A DNA stretch of 24,748 bases from Gammaproteobacteria bacterium (GTDB lineage: Bacteria > Pseudomonadota > Gammaproteobacteria > Steroidobacterales > Steroidobacteraceae): NCBI GenBank assembly GCA_030040525.1, contig JASHTN010000424.1, forward strand, positions 1 to 24,748, in the 5' to 3' direction. Every line of letters starts with the position of its first letter. Position 1 is the stretch's first letter. The notes under the pieces were generated by a model that did not search any database, was not told the DNA's origin, and saw only the letters and a list, made by a program, of their open reading frames with translations. Shown here in pieces: positions 7,898-15,399 of this stretch. A program made the position numbers and the translations under genes.

Positions 7898-10800
7898 TTG
7901 TCCGTCCTGCTGCATCCCCCGGTTCCAACCCCGGCGCGGCCGCGGCTGCGCTGGCACCAGCTGTACGGCAGCGCCACGGCGCTGGCGCTGGCGGAAGCGG
8001 CCGCCGCCGCGCCGCGGCTCCACGTGGTGGTCGTGGACGCCGCCCGCGACCTCGACCAGCTCACCGCCGAGCTGCGCTTCTTCGCCGGCGACTCGCTGCC
8101 GCTGCTCACGCTGCCGGACTGGGAGGTGCTGCCCTACGACCTGTTCTCCCCGCACCCCGACATCATCTCCGAGCGGCTGCAGACGCTCTTCGAGCTGCCG
8201 CTCGCCGCCCGCGGCTGCCTGATCGTCGCGGCCGACACGCTGCTGCAGCGCCTGCCGCCGCGCCACTACATCGAGGGGCGTGCCTTCGAGCTCAGCCGCG
8301 GCGAGCGGCTCGCCCTCGAGCCGTTCCGGGAGCGCCTGGTCGCGGCCGGCTACGCGAGCGTGAGCCAGGTGACCGCGCCGGGGGAGTTCGCGGTGCGCGG
8401 CTCGCTCCTCGATGTGTTCCCGATGGGCAGCGAGGCGCCGCTGCGCATCGACCTGTTCGATGAGGAGATCGAAGCCATCCGGCGCTTCGATCCGGACTCG
8501 CAGCGCTCGCTCGATGCAGTGGACAGGCTGCGCCTGCTGCCGGCACGCGAGGTGCCGCTCGACGCCCAGGCGGTGCGGGATTTCCGCCGCCGCTTCCGCA
8601 CCCGCTTCGAGGGTGATCCCAACAAGAGCAGCGTTTACCGCAGCGTGAGCGAGGGGCTCGCTCCGGCCGGCATAGAGTTCTACCAGCCGCTGTTCTTCGA
8701 GGCCACAGCGACGCTGTTTGATTACCTGCCGCGCGCTGCCGTGATCGTGCACGCCGCGGCGCTCCCGCAGGCGCTCGAGCGTGCCTGGAGCGGCATCGAA
8801 CAGCGCTACGAGGACCGGCGCCACGATCTCGAGCGCCCGATACTCGAGCCGCGCGAGCTGTTCCTCGAGCCGCGGCTGCTGCTCGAGACCCTCGCGGCCT
8901 GTCCGCTCATCGTCGTCGATCCCTTCAAGGCCGAGACCGGGCTCGCGGGGGCGGCTGCGGAGGTGCGCAACTTCCCGACCCGCGCGCCGCGCGAGCTGCG
9001 CATCGACGTGCGCGCCGAGGAGCCGCTCGCGCCGCTCGATGCCTTTCTGCGCGAGTTCGCCGGACGGGTGCTGCTCGCGGCCGACTCCCCCGGCCGGCGC
9101 GAGGTGCTCGCCGAGATGCTGCGGGCCCACGACCACGTGGTGACTCCGGTCGCCGGCTGGGAAGCGTTCGCGGCGGGCAGCGCGCCGCTGGCCCTCACCG
9201 TCGCTCCGGATCTGCAGGGTCTGACGCTCACCGAGCCGCCCATCGCCGTGATCGCGGAGGCGCAGCTGTTCGGCGCCCGCGCCCGCCAGGAGCGGCAGCG
9301 CAAGCGCAGCGCCGATCCGCAGGCGATCCTGCGCGACCTGCAGGACCTGAATCCCGGCGCGCCCGTGGTGCATGAGGAATACGGGGTGGGCCGCTACGTC
9401 GGCCTCACCGCCATGGAGATCGGCGGCCAGCCGGGAGAGTTCCTGGTGCTCGAGTACCAGGACGGCGACCGCGTGTACGTGCCGGTGCAGTCGCTGCACC
9501 TGGTGAGCCGCTACACCGGCGCCGCGCCCGAGAACGCCCCGCTGCACAAGCTCGGCACCGACCAGTGGGCGCGCGCGCGCCGGCGCGCGGCCGAGCAGAT
9601 CCGCGACGTCGCCGCTGAGCTCCTCGACCTGTACGCGCGCCGCAAGGCGCAGCGCGGCCTGTCGCTCGCGATCCCCGAGCTGGATTACCAGGCGTTCGCC
9701 AGCGCCTTCCCGTTCGAGGAAACCGCCGACCAGGCCCAGGCCATCCGCCAGGTGCTCGCCGATCTCGCCGGCGACCGGCCGATGGACCGCATCGTCTGCG
9801 GTGACGTCGGCTTCGGCAAGACCGAGGTGGCGATGCGCGCCGCGTTCGTCGCCGCCCAGGCGGGCAAGCAGGTCGCGGTGCTCGCTCCGACGACGCTGCT
9901 GGTGCAGCAGCACCTCGCCAACTTCCGCGATCGCTTCGCGGACTGGCCGGTGCGCATCGAGGCGCTGTCGCGCTTCGGCACCTCGAAGGAAACCCGCGTC
10001 ACGCTCGCCGATCTCGAGAGCGGCCGGGTCGACATCGTCATCGCCACGCACCGGCTGTTGCACGCGCACGCGCGCTTCCGCGACCTCGGGCTGCTCATCA
10101 TCGACGAGGAGCAGCGCTTCGGCGTGCGCGACAAGCAGCGCCTGCAGGCGCTGCGCGCCAACGTGCACGTGCTGACGCTTACCGCCACCCCGATCCCGCG
10201 CACCCTCAACATGGCACTCGGGGGCCTGCGGGACCTGTCGCTCATTACGACCGCACCGGCCGAGCGGCTCGCGATCAAGACCTTCCTCATCGAATGGCAC
10301 CCGCCGAGCCTGCGCGAGGCGGCGCTGCGCGAGCTGCGCCGCGGGGGGCAGATCTACTTCGTACACAACGAGGTGCGCAGCATCGCCAGGATCGCCGCCG
10401 AGGTGCAGACGCTGGTTCCCGAGGCGAGCGTGCGCGTCGGCCACGGGCAGATGCGCGAGCGCGAGCTCGAGCAGCTGATGGTGGATTTCTATCACCGGCG
10501 CTTCAGCCTGCTGGTGTGCACCACCATCATCGAGAGCGGCATCGACGTGCCCACCGCCAACACCATCATCATCAATCGCGCCGACCGCATGGGACTCGCC
10601 CAGCTGCACCAGCTGCGCGGCCGCGTCGGCCGCTCGCACCATCGCGCCTACGCCTACCTGATCGCGCCGCCACGCCCGGCGCTGCCGCGCGACGCCGCCA
10701 AGCGGCTCGAGGCCATCGAGTCGATGGAGGAGCTCGGCGCCGGCTTCGTGCTCGCCACCCATGACCTGGAGATCCGCGGTGCGGGCGAGCTGCTCGGCGA

Positions 10801-11359
10801 GGCGCAGAGCGGCCAGATGACCGAGATCGGCCTGTCGCTTTATCTCGACATGCTCGAGCACGCGGTGCGGGCGCTCAAATCCGGGCGCGAGCCGGCGCTC
10901 GATGCGCCGCTCGCGGCCGCGACCGAAGTGGATCTGCGCCTGCCGGCGTTCCTCCCGGAGAGCTACGTCGCGGACGTGCACGTGCGGCTGTCGCTCTACA
11001 AGCGCATCGCCGCCGCCGACAGCGATGCGCGCCTCGATGAGCTGACCGCAGAGCTGCACGACCGCTTCGGACCTCTGCCGCCTGCGGCCCAGAACCTGCT
11101 GCGGGTCGCGAAGCTGAAGCTCGCCGCGCGGCGCCTGGGAGTGCGGCGCCTCGACCTGGGCCCGCAGGGCGGCTCGGTGCTCTTCGAGGAGGCGAATCAC
11201 ATCGAGCCGGCGACCGTCGTGCGCATGATCCGCCAGGGGGCCCGCGAGTATCGGCTCGAGGGACCCCTGAAGCTGCGCGTGGCGCGGGCGCTGCCCGCCG
11301 AGAGTGCGCGCTTCGACTACGCCCGCGAGCTGCTCGGACGCCTCGGCGGCGCGCCCTGA
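7898..11359 (+). CDS. mfd: Transcription-repair coupling factor Mfd
   Basis: DNA translocase that displaces RNA polymerase stalled at lesions and recruits UvrA. 1153 residues, close to the usual 1150. The N-terminal UvrB-like region (1-350) has LPDWEVLPYDLFSPH and RGSLLDVFPMGSE. The RNA-polymerase-interacting domain (about 487-550) has HEEYGVGRYVGL and VYVPVQSLHLVSRY. The translocase has Walker A GDVGFGKTE at 635-643, the Walker B box DEEQ at 736-739, TATPIPRTLNMAL and QLRGRVGRSHH. The C-terminal TRCF domain covers about 1000-1110. The start is TTG at 7898, 3 nt after the cyclase stop, with no real Shine-Dalgarno sequence; translational coupling to the cyclase is plausible. The stop codon forms the loop of a 12-bp inverted repeat. 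Confidence 0.97.
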   Translation: MSVLLHPPVPTPARPRLRWHQLYGSATALALAEAAAAAPRLHVVVVDAARDLDQLTAELRFFAGDSLPLLTLPDWEVLPYDLFSPHPDIISERLQTLFELPLAARGCLIVAADTLLQRLPPRHYIEGRAFELSRGERLALEPFRERLVAAGYASVSQVTAPGEFAVRGSLLDVFPMGSEAPLRIDLFDEEIEAIRRFDPDSQRSLDAVDRLRLLPAREVPLDAQAVRDFRRRFRTRFEGDPNKSSVYRSVSEGLAPAGIEFYQPLFFEATATLFDYLPRAAVIVHAAALPQALERAWSGIEQRYEDRRHDLERPILEPRELFLEPRLLLETLAACPLIVVDPFKAETGLAGAAAEVRNFPTRAPRELRIDVRAEEPLAPLDAFLREFAGRVLLAADSPGRREVLAEMLRAHDHVVTPVAGWEAFAAGSAPLALTVAPDLQGLTLTEPPIAVIAEAQLFGARARQERQRKRSADPQAILRDLQDLNPGAPVVHEEYGVGRYVGLTAMEIGGQPGEFLVLEYQDGDRVYVPVQSLHLVSRYTGAAPENAPLHKLGTDQWARARRRAAEQIRDVAAELLDLYARRKAQRGLSLAIPELDYQAFASAFPFEETADQAQAIRQVLADLAGDRPMDRIVCGDVGFGKTEVAMRAAFVAAQAGKQVAVLAPTTLLVQQHLANFRDRFADWPVRIEALSRFGTSKETRVTLADLESGRVDIVIATHRLLHAHARFRDLGLLIIDEEQRFGVRDKQRLQALRANVHVLTLTATPIPRTLNMALGGLRDLSLITTAPAERLAIKTFLIEWHPPSLREAALRELRRGGQIYFVHNEVRSIARIAAEVQTLVPEASVRVGHGQMRERELEQLMVDFYHRRFSLLVCTTIIESGIDVPTANTIIINRADRMGLAQLHQLRGRVGRSHHRAYAYLIAPPRPALPRDAAKRLEAIESMEELGAGFVLATHDLEIRGAGELLGEAQSGQMTEIGLSLYLDMLEHAVRALKSGREPALDAPLAAATEVDLRLPAFLPESYVADVHVRLSLYKRIAAADSDARLDELTAELHDRFGPLPPAAQNLLRVAKLKLAARRLGVRRLDLGPQGGSVLFEEANHIEPATVVRMIRQGAREYRLEGPLKLRVARALPAESARFDYARELLGRLGGAP

Positions 11360-11371
11360 GGGCGCGCCGCC
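11345..11371 (+). repeat. Perfect 12-bp inverted repeat centred on the mfd stop codon
   Basis: GGCGGCGCGCCC (11345-11356) and GGGCGCGCCGCC (11360-11371) pair perfectly across the 3-nt loop TGA, which is the mfd stop. No T-tract follows, so it is not a canonical intrinsic terminator. It could be a pause or RNA-stability hairpin, or an attenuator ahead of the csiV-like gene that starts 29 nt later. Confidence 0.7.
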
Positions 11372-11387
11372 ACGCCCGCGCGCCCGG

Positions 11388-11393
11388 TAGAAT
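11388..11393 (+). promoter_or_regulatory. Candidate -10 for the csiV-like gene
   Basis: TAGAAT stands out in a GC-rich gap and ends 6 nt before the ATG at 11400. If used, transcription would start at or beside the start codon. The -35 position falls inside the GC-rich inverted repeat and shows no consensus. Confidence 0.4.
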
Positions 11394-11399
11394 GCCCCC

Positions 11400-12032
11400 A
11401 TGCACGCGCTTCCTGCACGGCTGCCGCCTGCGGCACTCATCCTCGCCGCAGCGCTCGCCAGCGCGCTCCCGGCCGCGGCGGAAGACAACCCCAGCGCCGT
11501 CTATAACATCGAGATCCTCGTTTTCCGTGCCACCACGACTGCGGGGGTGCCCGAGAACTGGGGCGACGAGGCCGGTGCGCGCAGCATCGCCGGTGACGAG
11601 TCGGCCAGCGGCTCCCAGCAGGTGGGACGCTTCGTGGCGCTGCTGCCGGCGTCGGGGTATCAGCTCGGCGCGCTCGAGGAGCGGCTGCGCGCGAGCGGCG
11701 GCTACGTGCCGGTTGCGCACGCCGCCTGGTCGCAGACCGCCAGCGCCTGGGGAACGCGCGCCGGCTTCCCGCTGGCGCGCTTGGGCGTCGATGTGCCGGG
11801 CCTCACGGGCAACGTGTTTCTCGAGCGCGGCCAGTTTCTGCATCTCGGCCTGTCGCTCTCCTGGACGATCGCCGAGCCGCCGGCGGGCCTGGGCGCAGCC
11901 CCCGGGACGACCTTCACCATGAACGAGACCCGTCGTGTGCGCTTCTACGAGCGTAACTACTACGATCACCCGGCATTCGGCGTACTCGCGCTCGTCACGC
12001 CGGCACAGGGCGCCCGTCCGCCGGGACGTTAA
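11400..12032 (+). CDS. CsiV-family secreted protein
   Basis: 210 residues with a signal peptide (about 1-27, ending ALPAAA before EDN). The mature protein begins YNIEILVFR, and the C-terminal part has MNETRRVRFYERNYYDHPAFGVLALVTP. These are the two family-typical blocks of CsiV, a periplasmic protein first known from Vibrio that stimulates a peptidoglycan synthase through its outer-membrane activator. Placement directly after mfd and near nagZ matches pseudomonads. The ATG at 11400 has no Shine-Dalgarno sequence and follows a possible -10 by 6 nt. It ends just before a strong hairpin terminator. I am confident of the family; the function in this organism is inferred from family members. Confidence 0.82.
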   Translation: MHALPARLPPAALILAAALASALPAAAEDNPSAVYNIEILVFRATTTAGVPENWGDEAGARSIAGDESASGSQQVGRFVALLPASGYQLGALEERLRASGGYVPVAHAAWSQTASAWGTRAGFPLARLGVDVPGLTGNVFLERGQFLHLGLSLSWTIAEPPAGLGAAPGTTFTMNETRRVRFYERNYYDHPAFGVLALVTPAQGARPPGR

Positions 12033-12040
12033 TCCATTGG

Positions 12041-12066
12041 AAAAATCGCCTATGGCGGCGATTTTT
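12041..12066. terminator. Bidirectional intrinsic terminator between the csiV-like and PAS-GGDEF genes
   Basis: AAAAATCGCC and GGCGATTTTT form a perfect 10-bp stem around the loop TATGGC. The A-run and T-run make it work in both directions. It lies between convergent genes ending at 12032 (plus) and 12069 (minus). The same stem, and the preceding bases ATTGG, recur at 23104-23133 on the minus strand. Confidence 0.9.
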
Positions 12067-12068
12067 GG

Positions 12069-13001
12069 TTACTGGAAGTCCGCGGCCTCGGCAGTGGCGA
12101 TGCTGTCCTTGCCGTTTTTCTTGGCGCGCGCGAGGGCGGCCCGGCAGGCCTTGAGCAAGCCCTCGAGCGGCAGCGTGCGTGGCGGCACGAGGCTGGCGAT
12201 GCCGGCGCTCAAGGTGACGTACCGGCCACCGCCGTTGCTCGGGTGGTGCATGAGCAGGGCGCGCACCCGTTCCGACACGATGCGCGCATAGTCGGTGGCG
12301 CGCTCGGCCGCCTCGCCCTGCGTCAGCACCGCAAACGTGCCGCCCTCCCAGCGCCCGACCAGATCCCCGCCGCGGCGGTAGGAAGCACCGATGACGCGCG
12401 CGACACGCCGGATGCAGGCATCGCCCGCAGAGCGATCGAATTTATCGTTGTAGGCGCCGAGGTCATCGATATCGAAAAGCGTCAGCCCGATCTCGTGGGA
12501 GTCGCGCTGCGCCAGCATCCAGTCCCGCTGCAGCAGCTCCTCGAAGTACGGGCGTGAGTGCAGCCCGGTGAGGCGGTCCTCGCGCAGCCAGGAAGGCAGC
12601 CCCGCGGGGGCGCGCTCGGCCCCCTTCTGCCGGTCGCTGGCGTCGCGGTGGTAGCCGATGAAGTGAGTCAGCTGGCCGCCACCGTTACGCACCGGCTGGA
12701 TGACCGTCTCGTTCCAGAACAGCGAGCCGTCGGGCCGGTAGTTGCGCACCATCACGCGAGCCGGCTCGCCCTTCGCGAGCGCCTCGCGCAGCCGCGCGAG
12801 CGACTCCTGCTCGCGGTCCGCCGCCTGCAGCATCCTCAGGTTGTTGCCAAGGAGCGCCGCGGCCGGGTAGCCGCACATCCGCGAGAACGCCGGATTGACG
12901 TACACCGCCGGACAATCGGCGGCGGTCGCATCGCAGATCACGATGCCTTCCGGCGCAGTGTCGACGACTCCACGCCAGGCCTCGAGGGACCAGCCGTTCA
13001 T
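12069..13001 (-). CDS. LOV-like PAS - degenerate GGDEF protein
   Basis: 310 residues, cytosolic. The PAS domain (about 9-125) closely follows the LOV pattern: VYVNPAFSRMCGY, then GNNLRMLQ (52-59), NYRPDG (87-92) and FWNE (95-98). The photoactive cysteine of GxNCRFLQ is Leu55, and the usual signalling glutamine near the domain end is His118. The GGDEF domain (about 140-300) keeps FDIDD (176-180), Asn185-Asp186 and Gly193-Asp194, but its signature motif reads EGGTF (219-223). The inhibitory-site RxxD is kept at Arg210-Asp213, with correct 5-residue spacing. Diguanylate cyclase activity is therefore doubtful; a c-di-GMP-binding or scaffolding role is possible. The ATG at 13001 overlaps the nagZ stop (ATGA); a longer frame upstream only shadows nagZ. 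It is the last gene of the long array. Confidence 0.88.
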   Translation of the reverse strand: MNGWSLEAWRGVVDTAPEGIVICDATAADCPAVYVNPAFSRMCGYPAAALLGNNLRMLQAADREQESLARLREALAKGEPARVMVRNYRPDGSLFWNETVIQPVRNGGGQLTHFIGYHRDASDRQKGAERAPAGLPSWLREDRLTGLHSRPYFEELLQRDWMLAQRDSHEIGLTLFDIDDLGAYNDKFDRSAGDACIRRVARVIGASYRRGGDLVGRWEGGTFAVLTQGEAAERATDYARIVSERVRALLMHHPSNGGGRYVTLSAGIASLVPPRTLPLEGLLKACRAALARAKKNGKDSIATAEAADFQ

Positions 13002-14056
13002 GGCTCCCGTGCCGGTTGCAACGTCAGCGGTGGCGCCGCGTCGCTCGCGACGAGCGCTTCCCGGGCCCGCGCCCACTCGGGCGAGGCCAGAAGCTGCGAC
13101 CGGTCGGGTGCCGGCCTCCCGTGGAGGCGCACCAGCCGCAGCCGGGATGCCGGGCGGGGCTCCAGATCGAGGTGATCCAGGAGCGTAAGCACGCTCGCCC
13201 GATTGTTGCAGACCGGAAGCATGTCGCAACCTGCCGACAGGGCCTGCCGCGCCCGGGTTACCACGTCCCCGTAGGCGGCCGCCGCACCTCCCATGGACAG
13301 ATCATCGCTGAACACTACCCCCTGGAAGCCCAGCTCACCGCGGAGCACGTCCCGAATCCAGCGGCCAGAGAGGCTCGCGGGGGCTTTATCCACCGCCGGG
13401 TAGAGGACGTGGGCCACCATGACTGCGGCCAGGCCGTTGGCGATCAGGAGCCGGTAGGGGGCCAGATCCGGGCCCATGTCCTCGAGCCGCCGGCGGTCGA
13501 CCGGGAGCGTCAGATGCGAATCTGCAACAACCGCACCGTGCCCTGGAAAGTGCTTGGCCGTGGCGGCCATGCCCGCATCGCGCATGCCGTGCATGTAGGC
13601 GACTGCGAGCTGGCCGACGACTTCGGACTCCCGATGCAGCGCCCGCTCGCCGATCACCTCGCTCACTCCGTAGTCGAGATCCACGCAGGGTGCGAACGAG
13701 ATGTCGACGCCGTGCGCGCGCAGCTCCGCGGCCATCAGCCAGCCGATGCTGCGGGCAAGCGCCAGCCCGGCGCGCGTGTCCACCTCGAACGCCCGTCCCA
13801 GCCGGCGCGCCGGCGGCAGCAGCGAGAAGCCGGCGTGGAAGCGCTGCACCCGCCCGCCTTCGTGATCCACCGCGACGATGAGCGGCGGAGTGCGCGCTGC
13901 GTGGATTGCCGCGACGAGCGCGCTGAGCTGGGCCGGGTCGACGTAGTTGCGCGCGAAGAGAATCACGCCGCCGACCAGCGGATGGCGCAGCAGCTCGCGC
14001 TCGGCGGCATCCACGCCGCTGCCCGTGAGGTCGATCATCAGGGGGCCGAGACTCAT
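12998..14056 (-). CDS. nagZ: Beta-N-acetylhexosaminidase NagZ
   Basis: Cytosolic GH3 glycosidase of peptidoglycan recycling that removes GlcNAc from anhydro-muropeptides. 352 residues. KHFPGHG (168-174) and the following DSH (179-181) supply the flexible-loop Asp-His dyad, and FSDDLSM (249-255) carries the nucleophile aspartate at about 251. The N-terminal DHEGGRVQRF block is also typical. The length is close to the family norm, with a slightly long C-terminus. Starts with ATG at 14056, overlapping the rlmD stop by 4 nt, and its stop overlaps the PAS-GGDEF start by 4 nt. In bacteria with inducible AmpC, NagZ products feed AmpR signalling; no ampC or ampR is visible here. Confidence 0.95.
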   Translation of the reverse strand: MSLGPLMIDLTGSGVDAAERELLRHPLVGGVILFARNYVDPAQLSALVAAIHAARTPPLIVAVDHEGGRVQRFHAGFSLLPPARRLGRAFEVDTRAGLALARSIGWLMAAELRAHGVDISFAPCVDLDYGVSEVIGERALHRESEVVGQLAVAYMHGMRDAGMAATAKHFPGHGAVVADSHLTLPVDRRRLEDMGPDLAPYRLLIANGLAAVMVAHVLYPAVDKAPASLSGRWIRDVLRGELGFQGVVFSDDLSMGGAAAAYGDVVTRARQALSAGCDMLPVCNNRASVLTLLDHLDLEPRPASRLRLVRLHGRPAPDRSQLLASPEWARAREALVASDAAPPLTLQPAREP

Positions 14057-15399
14057 GTGCGAGCGAGCAGCGCCAGGGATTCGACGTGGCTGGTGTGCGG
14101 GAACATGTCGACCACGCCCGCGGCCTCGAGCCTGAAGCGGTACTCATGCACCAGCACCTCGAGATCGCGCGCCAGGCTTCCCGGGTGGCAGGAGACGTAC
14201 AGAATCCGCTCGGGCTCGAGCCGGGCGAGGGCAGCGAGCACGGCGCGCGCGCCGCTGCGCGGGGGATCGAGCAGCACGTGCGTGCAGGGCCGGCCGAGCC
14301 ACGCGGCCGCGGTATCGGGCGGAGCGCTGAGATCGGCAATATGGAATTCGACGTTGCCGACGCCGTTGCCCGCAGCGTTGGCGCGCGCGCGGGCGATGAG
14401 CGCACTCTCGCCTTCGACGCCCACGGCGCTGCCGGCGGACTTCGCGAGCGCCAGCGTGAAGTTGCCGATGCCGCAGTACAGGTCTAGCACCCTCGACTCG
14501 GGCCCCGGGGCGAGCAGCTGCACCGCGCGCGCCACCAGCGCCTCGTTGACCGGGCCGTTCACCTGGATGAAATCCGTCGGCGCAAATTCCAGCGTCAGCC
14601 CGAAGCGCGCGAGAGCGTAGTGCAGCGGTGCGACGCCGCCCCCGCCGGCAACCTCGGTCACGGACCCGAGACCTCCGGGCTGCAGCAGGAGGCGCACCCG
14701 GTGCTGCGCCGCAAATTCCTCGAGCCGCGCCAGATCCTCCGCGGCAGGCGCCTCGAGCACCCGCAGCACGAGCGCCGTCCCATCGTCGCCCACGGCCACC
14801 TCGATCTGCGGCACGCACTCGCGGATCGTGAGCCCGGAGAGGAGCTCGGCCAGCGGCTCGATGAGCGCACCGGCCGGAGCGGCCAGCACCGGGCATGCCC
14901 GCAGATCCGCGACGTACGGCGCCGTGCGCTCACGGAACCCCACCACCACTCTTGCCTTGCGCCGGACGAACTTTGCACCGAGGCGCGCCCGGCGCCGATA
15001 ACCCCAGGCGGGACCTGCGAGCGGCGCGAGCCAGCTCGCCGGCGCGGTGCGCGCGACACGCTCGAGCGCGTCCCTGAGCTCCTGCTCCTTGGCGCGCAGC
15101 TGCGCGGACGGCTCGAGGTGCTGCAGCGCACAGCCGCCGCACACTCCGAAATGCGCGCACCCGGGCGCAACGCGCTCGGGGGACGGCTGGACGACCTCGA
15201 GCAGCTCGCCGTCGTCATGCCGGCGGTGGCTGCGCGAGCGGCGGAAGCGGATGCGCTCGCCGGGCAATGCGCCCGCGACGAACACGGCCTTGCCGCCGCG
15301 CACCACCCCCTCGCCTTCGTGCGTCAGTCCGGCAACGGTCGCGGTCTCCTCGGCGCCGGCCGGGCGCGCCGCGGGCGTCGTGCGCGCGCAGGCGGTCAC
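14053..15399 (-). CDS. rlmD: 23S rRNA (uracil-1939-C5)-methyltransferase RlmD
   Basis: Radical-free, SAM-dependent rRNA methyltransferase carrying a 4Fe-4S cluster. 448 residues (E. coli 433). An N-terminal TRAM domain (about 15-72) is followed by cluster cysteines Cys81, Cys87 and Cys90 (CAHFGVCGGC), with the fourth probably Cys169. The SAM-binding motif is VLDLYCGIGNFTLALA (304-319), and the catalytic cysteine is Cys404 in YVSCHPGSLARDL. The start is GTG at 15399, forming GTGA with the stop of the exonuclease gene; the frame stays open further upstream but only as antisense or overlap of that gene. A Gly/Ala-rich stretch at 250-256 is minor variation. Confidence 0.94.
   Translation of the reverse strand: MTACARTTPAARPAGAEETATVAGLTHEGEGVVRGGKAVFVAGALPGERIRFRRSRSHRRHDDGELLEVVQPSPERVAPGCAHFGVCGGCALQHLEPSAQLRAKEQELRDALERVARTAPASWLAPLAGPAWGYRRRARLGAKFVRRKARVVVGFRERTAPYVADLRACPVLAAPAGALIEPLAELLSGLTIRECVPQIEVAVGDDGTALVLRVLEAPAAEDLARLEEFAAQHRVRLLLQPGGLGSVTEVAGGGGVAPLHYALARFGLTLEFAPTDFIQVNGPVNEALVARAVQLLAPGPESRVLDLYCGIGNFTLALAKSAGSAVGVEGESALIARARANAAGNGVGNVEFHIADLSAPPDTAAAWLGRPCTHVLLDPPRSGARAVLAALARLEPERILYVSCHPGSLARDLEVLVHEYRFRLEAAGVVDMFPHTSHVESLALLART

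Noticed and set aside
6092..11488. A 1798-codon open frame on the minus strand, antisense to mfd and the cyclase
   Set aside because: It is a by-product of strong GC codon bias opposite a well-supported mfd gene. The translation is low-complexity, rich in Arg/His/Gln/Ala, with no recognisable domain.
13002..13229. Upstream extension of the PAS-GGDEF frame
   Set aside because: It overlaps nagZ coding sequence in another frame. The ATG at 13001 forms the ATGA overlap and begins the PAS domain directly.
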